From Spirochaetaceae bacterium UBA5556 (GTDB lineage Bacteria > Spirochaetota > Spirochaetia > Treponematales > Rectinemataceae): DNA of 64,000 nt. The first letter of the stretch is position 1. Every line of letters begins with the position of its first letter. This document shows, in pieces, positions 61,165-64,000 of this stretch. The notes under the pieces are model-generated. The model saw only the letters and a list, made by a program, of their open reading frames with translations, made no database searches and had not been told where the DNA came from. The DNA lies in NCBI GenBank assembly GCA_002425765.1, contig DIMW01000014.1, positions 9,198-73,197 of the forward strand, written 5' to 3'. Both the position numbers and the translations under genes were made by a program.

Positions 61165-62094
61165 ATGAATCAGCAGGACTTGCGGATGCACGCAAAAAAG
61201 CCGATCAAGCCGGGAACGATGCTGGGAAAAGCCGGCGCGTACATCGTGATGGGCGTATTCGCCTTCATGACCATCTATCCTTTGGTGTGGCTGTTTCTCA
61301 ATTCCTTCAAGTCCACGACCGAATTCCGGACCAACATGATGGGCCTGCCCGTCGACTGGACTTTCGACAACTATATCACTTCCTGGAAGATCGGCGAATT
61401 CGATAAGCTTATAGGGAACTCGATACTGTATACCCTTGGTTCCACGGTCGGCATCACGTTCTTCTCACTCCTCACCGGCTTCGCCTTCGCGAAAATCAAG
61501 TCGAAAGCGACCGGATTGATCTACGGCAGCTTCATCATAGGAATACTGCTCACGATTCAATCCCTCATGGTGCCGCTTTTCCTGGAGGTGACTTCCATCG
61601 ACAGAGGAATCGGGGATATATTGCGCTCTCTCGGGCTCATCGGACCAGGAGAGTTTCGGCTCTTCCACAATACGCGCTTCGGAGTCCTGATAATCTATAT
61701 CGGCTCCGCCCTTCCCGTCGGAATTTACATGTGCACCGAATTCATCCGGGGGATTCCCAGCGCCATCATCGAGGCCGCGCAGATCGATGGGGCGGGCTAC
61801 TTCCGGATTTTTCGGTCCATCATCGTCGGCATGTCGAGACCAATCGCCATGACCCTGTCGATATTGAACATACCGCTCCTCTGGAACGAATTCGCGCTCA
61901 TCAACATTCTGGTAAGCGAGACGAGCCTCAAATCGCTGCCGCTGGGCATCTACAAATTCTCCGGAGGGCTCTCTTCGGATTACGGAAAGCAGTTCGCCGC
62001 GCTCGTCATCGGCATGTTGCCCATGCTCCTCTTCTACATCGCGTTCCGCAGACAGATCACCGCCGGTGTGTCGATGGGGGCCTTGAAGGAATAA
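61165..62094 (+). CDS. sugar ABC permease (MalG/UgpE type)
   Basis: 309 residues from ATG 61165, preceded by AAAGGAGTG. Typical opening YIVMGVFAFMTIYPLVWLFLNSFKS, the helix block and the EAA loop IIEAAQIDGAGYFRIFRSI, ending YIAFRRQITAGVSMGALKE. It forms the inner-membrane channel with the upstream permease. No ATPase gene follows; the next gene is convergent. Confidence 0.9.
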   Translation: MNQQDLRMHAKKPIKPGTMLGKAGAYIVMGVFAFMTIYPLVWLFLNSFKSTTEFRTNMMGLPVDWTFDNYITSWKIGEFDKLIGNSILYTLGSTVGITFFSLLTGFAFAKIKSKATGLIYGSFIIGILLTIQSLMVPLFLEVTSIDRGIGDILRSLGLIGPGEFRLFHNTRFGVLIIYIGSALPVGIYMCTEFIRGIPSAIIEAAQIDGAGYFRIFRSIIVGMSRPIAMTLSILNIPLLWNEFALINILVSETSLKSLPLGIYKFSGGLSSDYGKQFAALVIGMLPMLLFYIAFRRQITAGVSMGALKE

Positions 62095-62229
62095 TCGCGA
62101 GAGCCGAGCACAATACCTGTCCTAAATCAATACGATGTCGACGCCGCTTTAGGCATTCGCGGGTCGGTCCCGTTGCTGTTATTAGAGAGAAATTTGAAGG
62201 ACGGAGGCCGAATGTGCACCGTCCAAATC

Positions 62230-63078
62230 TCATAATGCATCATGCAATGGTAATAAAAATGATAAGGTATGGCGGTTTTCGCGGATTATATCGAAAAACG
62301 CCTCCACGACCATGGGATCAAACTGATTCCCGCTACAGCGCTTTATTTCTGTCACGGTGTGCGGAGGCGACAGCGCCTTGCGGTAAAATCTGTCGTTGAT
62401 CATCGCATCGAGACTGTCGGCAAGCGTGAGAATCCTGGAAAAGAGAGGAATCTCTTCCTCTTTCAATCCCTGTGGATATCCCTGGCCATCCCAGCGTTCA
62501 TGGTGGGCCAAAATCAACTCCGCGAGCTCCGAAATCCCTGCAATCGGCTTTATCAGTTCGTAGCCGATCGCAGGATGTCGTTTGATGTCCTCCCACTCCA
62601 GCGCCGTCAGGGGGCCCTGTTTGAAAAAAACAGCATCACTGATGCTCAATTTGCCGACATCGTGCAGGACCCCCAACGCGCCGATGACCGACACATCGTG
62701 GGGTGTAAAGCCCATCGTCTTTCCGAGGTCCATACAGACCGCACTCACACGGTGGACATGAGGGAGCATCGCCGGGAAGCGGTTCTGAAGCATTTTGACG
62801 ATCGCATAGACCGCATACATATCATCGATAACTTCGGTTGTACAATGCTCTGTATCGAGTAGATCTGTTACCTTCGTATAGCAATCAAGCCAGAGTTTGT
62901 CCTCCAGGCGGCACGAGGCACACAGTCTGTCAAAAGTCTCTTTGATCGTCGTTGTCTTGAGAATATCTATCTCCCGGCGTATCCGGGCAGCGAGTCGGTT
63001 GGTACAGGCATCTGCGTTCCAAGTCTTCTCCCCATCTGCAACTACCCGACCGAAGTTCTTCGCATCCCCATTCTTCAT
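62230..63078 (-). CDS. HD-GYP domain phosphodiesterase
   Basis: 282 residues, cytosolic. The HD doublet is in GVLHDVGKLSISD, followed by FKQGPLTALEWEDIKRHPAIGYELI and the GYP motif HHERWDGQGYPQGL, then LTLADSLDAM and the late FDPMVVEAFF. All HD-GYP metal and substrate residues appear present, so c-di-GMP (or cGAMP) hydrolysis is likely. The N-terminal 100 residues are helical without a known sensor domain. It is transcribed on its own, with the response regulator gene 150 bases upstream on the same strand. Confidence 0.87.
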   Translation of the reverse strand: MKNGDAKNFGRVVADGEKTWNADACTNRLAARIRREIDILKTTTIKETFDRLCASCRLEDKLWLDCYTKVTDLLDTEHCTTEVIDDMYAVYAIVKMLQNRFPAMLPHVHRVSAVCMDLGKTMGFTPHDVSVIGALGVLHDVGKLSISDAVFFKQGPLTALEWEDIKRHPAIGYELIKPIAGISELAELILAHHERWDGQGYPQGLKEEEIPLFSRILTLADSLDAMINDRFYRKALSPPHTVTEIKRCSGNQFDPMVVEAFFDIIRENRHTLSFLLPLHDAL

Positions 63079-63228
63079 GACACCCCATTCCTACGTTATG
63101 ATCTTTCTATTCTTGTCATATTTCTATTATGAATTACCTTAATTTTCCATGCTAAAAACATGAAAAAAAAGCAAAAAAAAATGAACGTATTAAATACAAA
63201 ACATGACCATTGTAAGAAAAAACGTATG

Positions 63229-63885
63229 TCAGCTCCGCGTCTCCACCGAGGTGATCCCGTGCGATATGGCATATTTTGTGAGTTCGGCGATGCTCTTGAG
63301 CCCAAGCTTGTCGGAAATATGCTTGCGGTGGGCGTCGATTGTGTTGACTGTCACGTAGAGAATGGCGGCGATTTCCTTGTTGCTCTTGCCCTCGGCCAGC
63401 AGCTGAAGCACCTCGCGCTCACGGCTTGTCAAGGGATCTTTCTCTCCCTGTAAATATTGGCTGAGATTGTCAATGTAATCATCGAGCAGCATTTCCTTTA
63501 CGGAATGGCTGATATAGCGACGGCCGCTGGTAACCGAGGTGACCGCTTCCAGAAGTTCCTCAAAACTGGCCCCTTTCAACACATAGCCTGCTGCTCCCAC
63601 CCTGAACATATTCTGGGCGAACTGGCGGTCGGTGTACATCGAAAGGACCAACACTTTCGATTCTGGCACCTTCTCGTGAATCCTCCGCGTCGCCTCAATG
63701 CCATTCATACAAGGCATGCCAATGTCCATCAAAACGACATCCGGACGATGTTCAAGGGTGAGGCGTACAGCCTCCATACCATCCTCGGCTTCGGCGACAA
63801 TGCTGTAGCCATGCTGGCGCTCAAACAACACTCTTAGGCCTTCCCGCATCAGTCTGTGATCGTCCGCGATGAGAATCCTCACCAT
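63229..63885 (-). CDS. NarL/LuxR-family response regulator
   Basis: 218 residues. The receiver domain has DD at 8-9 and the phosphoacceptor D54 in VLMDIGMPCMNG, with K near 104 in YVLKGAS. The C-terminal LuxR helix-turn-helix is LTSREREVLQLLAEGKSNKE followed by IAAILYVTVNTIDAHRKHISDKLGL. It starts nine bases after the stop of the upstream sensor kinase, its evident partner. Confidence 0.92.
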   Translation of the reverse strand: MVRILIADDHRLMREGLRVLFERQHGYSIVAEAEDGMEAVRLTLEHRPDVVLMDIGMPCMNGIEATRRIHEKVPESKVLVLSMYTDRQFAQNMFRVGAAGYVLKGASFEELLEAVTSVTSGRRYISHSVKEMLLDDYIDNLSQYLQGEKDPLTSREREVLQLLAEGKSNKEIAAILYVTVNTIDAHRKHISDKLGLKSIAELTKYAISHGITSVETRS

Positions 63886-63894
63886 AGCGCATAC

Positions 63895-64000
63895 TCAATC
63901 GATGGGAACGATAAGGTCAATGTGAGAGCCCTCCCCTATCCGAGATTCTATAGTCAGCGCTCCCCCTATGCCCCGAATGCGTTCCCTCACGCTAAAAAGC
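63895..64000 (-). CDS. sensor histidine kinase, C-terminal end (partial)
   Basis: The last 34 codons of a gene continuing beyond the window edge. The residues SVRERIRGIGGALTIESRIG and EGSHIDLIVPID are the C-terminal G2-box and final strands of a NarX/DegS-type HATPase. It precedes the LuxR-family regulator by nine bases, so the two form a two-component operon. Confidence 0.85.
   Translation of the reverse strand, partial: LFSVRERIRGIGGALTIESRIGEGSHIDLIVPID

Overview
This window reads like a piece of chromosome from an anaerobic, fermentative, Gram-negative-type bacterium. Secreted and lipoprotein signal peptides are common. There are four binding-protein transport systems, an oxygen-sensitive glycyl radical enzyme with its activase, and many toxin-antitoxin modules. 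Gene style and mixed base composition (mostly GC-rich, with AT-rich islands) suggest a free-living or gut spirochaete (Spirochaetota). That placement is an impression from family resemblance, not something I could test. I saw no rRNA, tRNA, CRISPR array or prophage.

Layout. 1-6.5 kb is a defence and addiction zone: a partial PIN-like gene, a three-gene RloA/RloB/DUF2806 operon (minus strand), an AbiEi-like relic, a HipBA module with three regularly spaced operators, and a DUF6364/PIN module. 6.5-11.9 kb holds a secreted hydrolase, an Ntn-hydrolase, small genes (DUF2087, YdeI-like) and broken genes (HD protein, restriction helicase). 11.9-18.1 kb has a CdaR-type regulator divergent from an operon encoding a GlcD-like flavoprotein, a CCG-type Fe-S protein, a GcvH-like lipoyl protein and a dihydrolipoyl dehydrogenase, which looks like a lipoyl-based electron relay. 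18.1-19.1 kb is a graveyard with decayed second copies of both the DUF6364/PIN module and the RloA/RloB/DUF2806 cassette, separated by a miniature inverted-repeat element. 19.1-25.1 kb is a branched-chain-type ABC transporter (with a LivM-LivG fusion) followed by a convergent PucR/CdaR regulator. 25.4-35.2 kb is a peptide/amino-acid utilisation cluster: an M20 peptidase, an M29-like aminopeptidase, two Asp/Glu racemase-family enzymes and a five-gene oligopeptide ABC transporter, part of it distinctly AT-rich.

35.3-39.3 kb encodes a GntR regulator, a radical-SAM activase and a glycyl radical enzyme closest to trans-4-hydroxy-L-proline dehydratase. 39.3-43.8 kb couples a PAS-GAF-PP2C-HATPase protein to a cellulose-synthase-like glycosyltransferase and a STAS protein. 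43.9-49.4 kb has an alkaline phosphatase, a Phd/RelE module, a GHKL ATPase with an Ig-like region, and an apparently internally deleted phosphoesterase. 49.6-56 kb is a second HipBA module translationally coupled to an endonuclease III, followed by a large fusion of an endonuclease-Q-like PHP nuclease with a UvrD-type helicase. The right end has a glycosyltransferase, a ROK repressor with a sugar ABC transporter, an HD-GYP protein and a two-component system cut by the window edge.

The most interesting candidates for little-described biology are the RloA-RloB-DUF2806 cassette (present twice, once decayed), the flavoprotein/Fe-S/lipoyl/Lpd operon, and the endonuclease Q-UvrD fusion next to endonuclease III.
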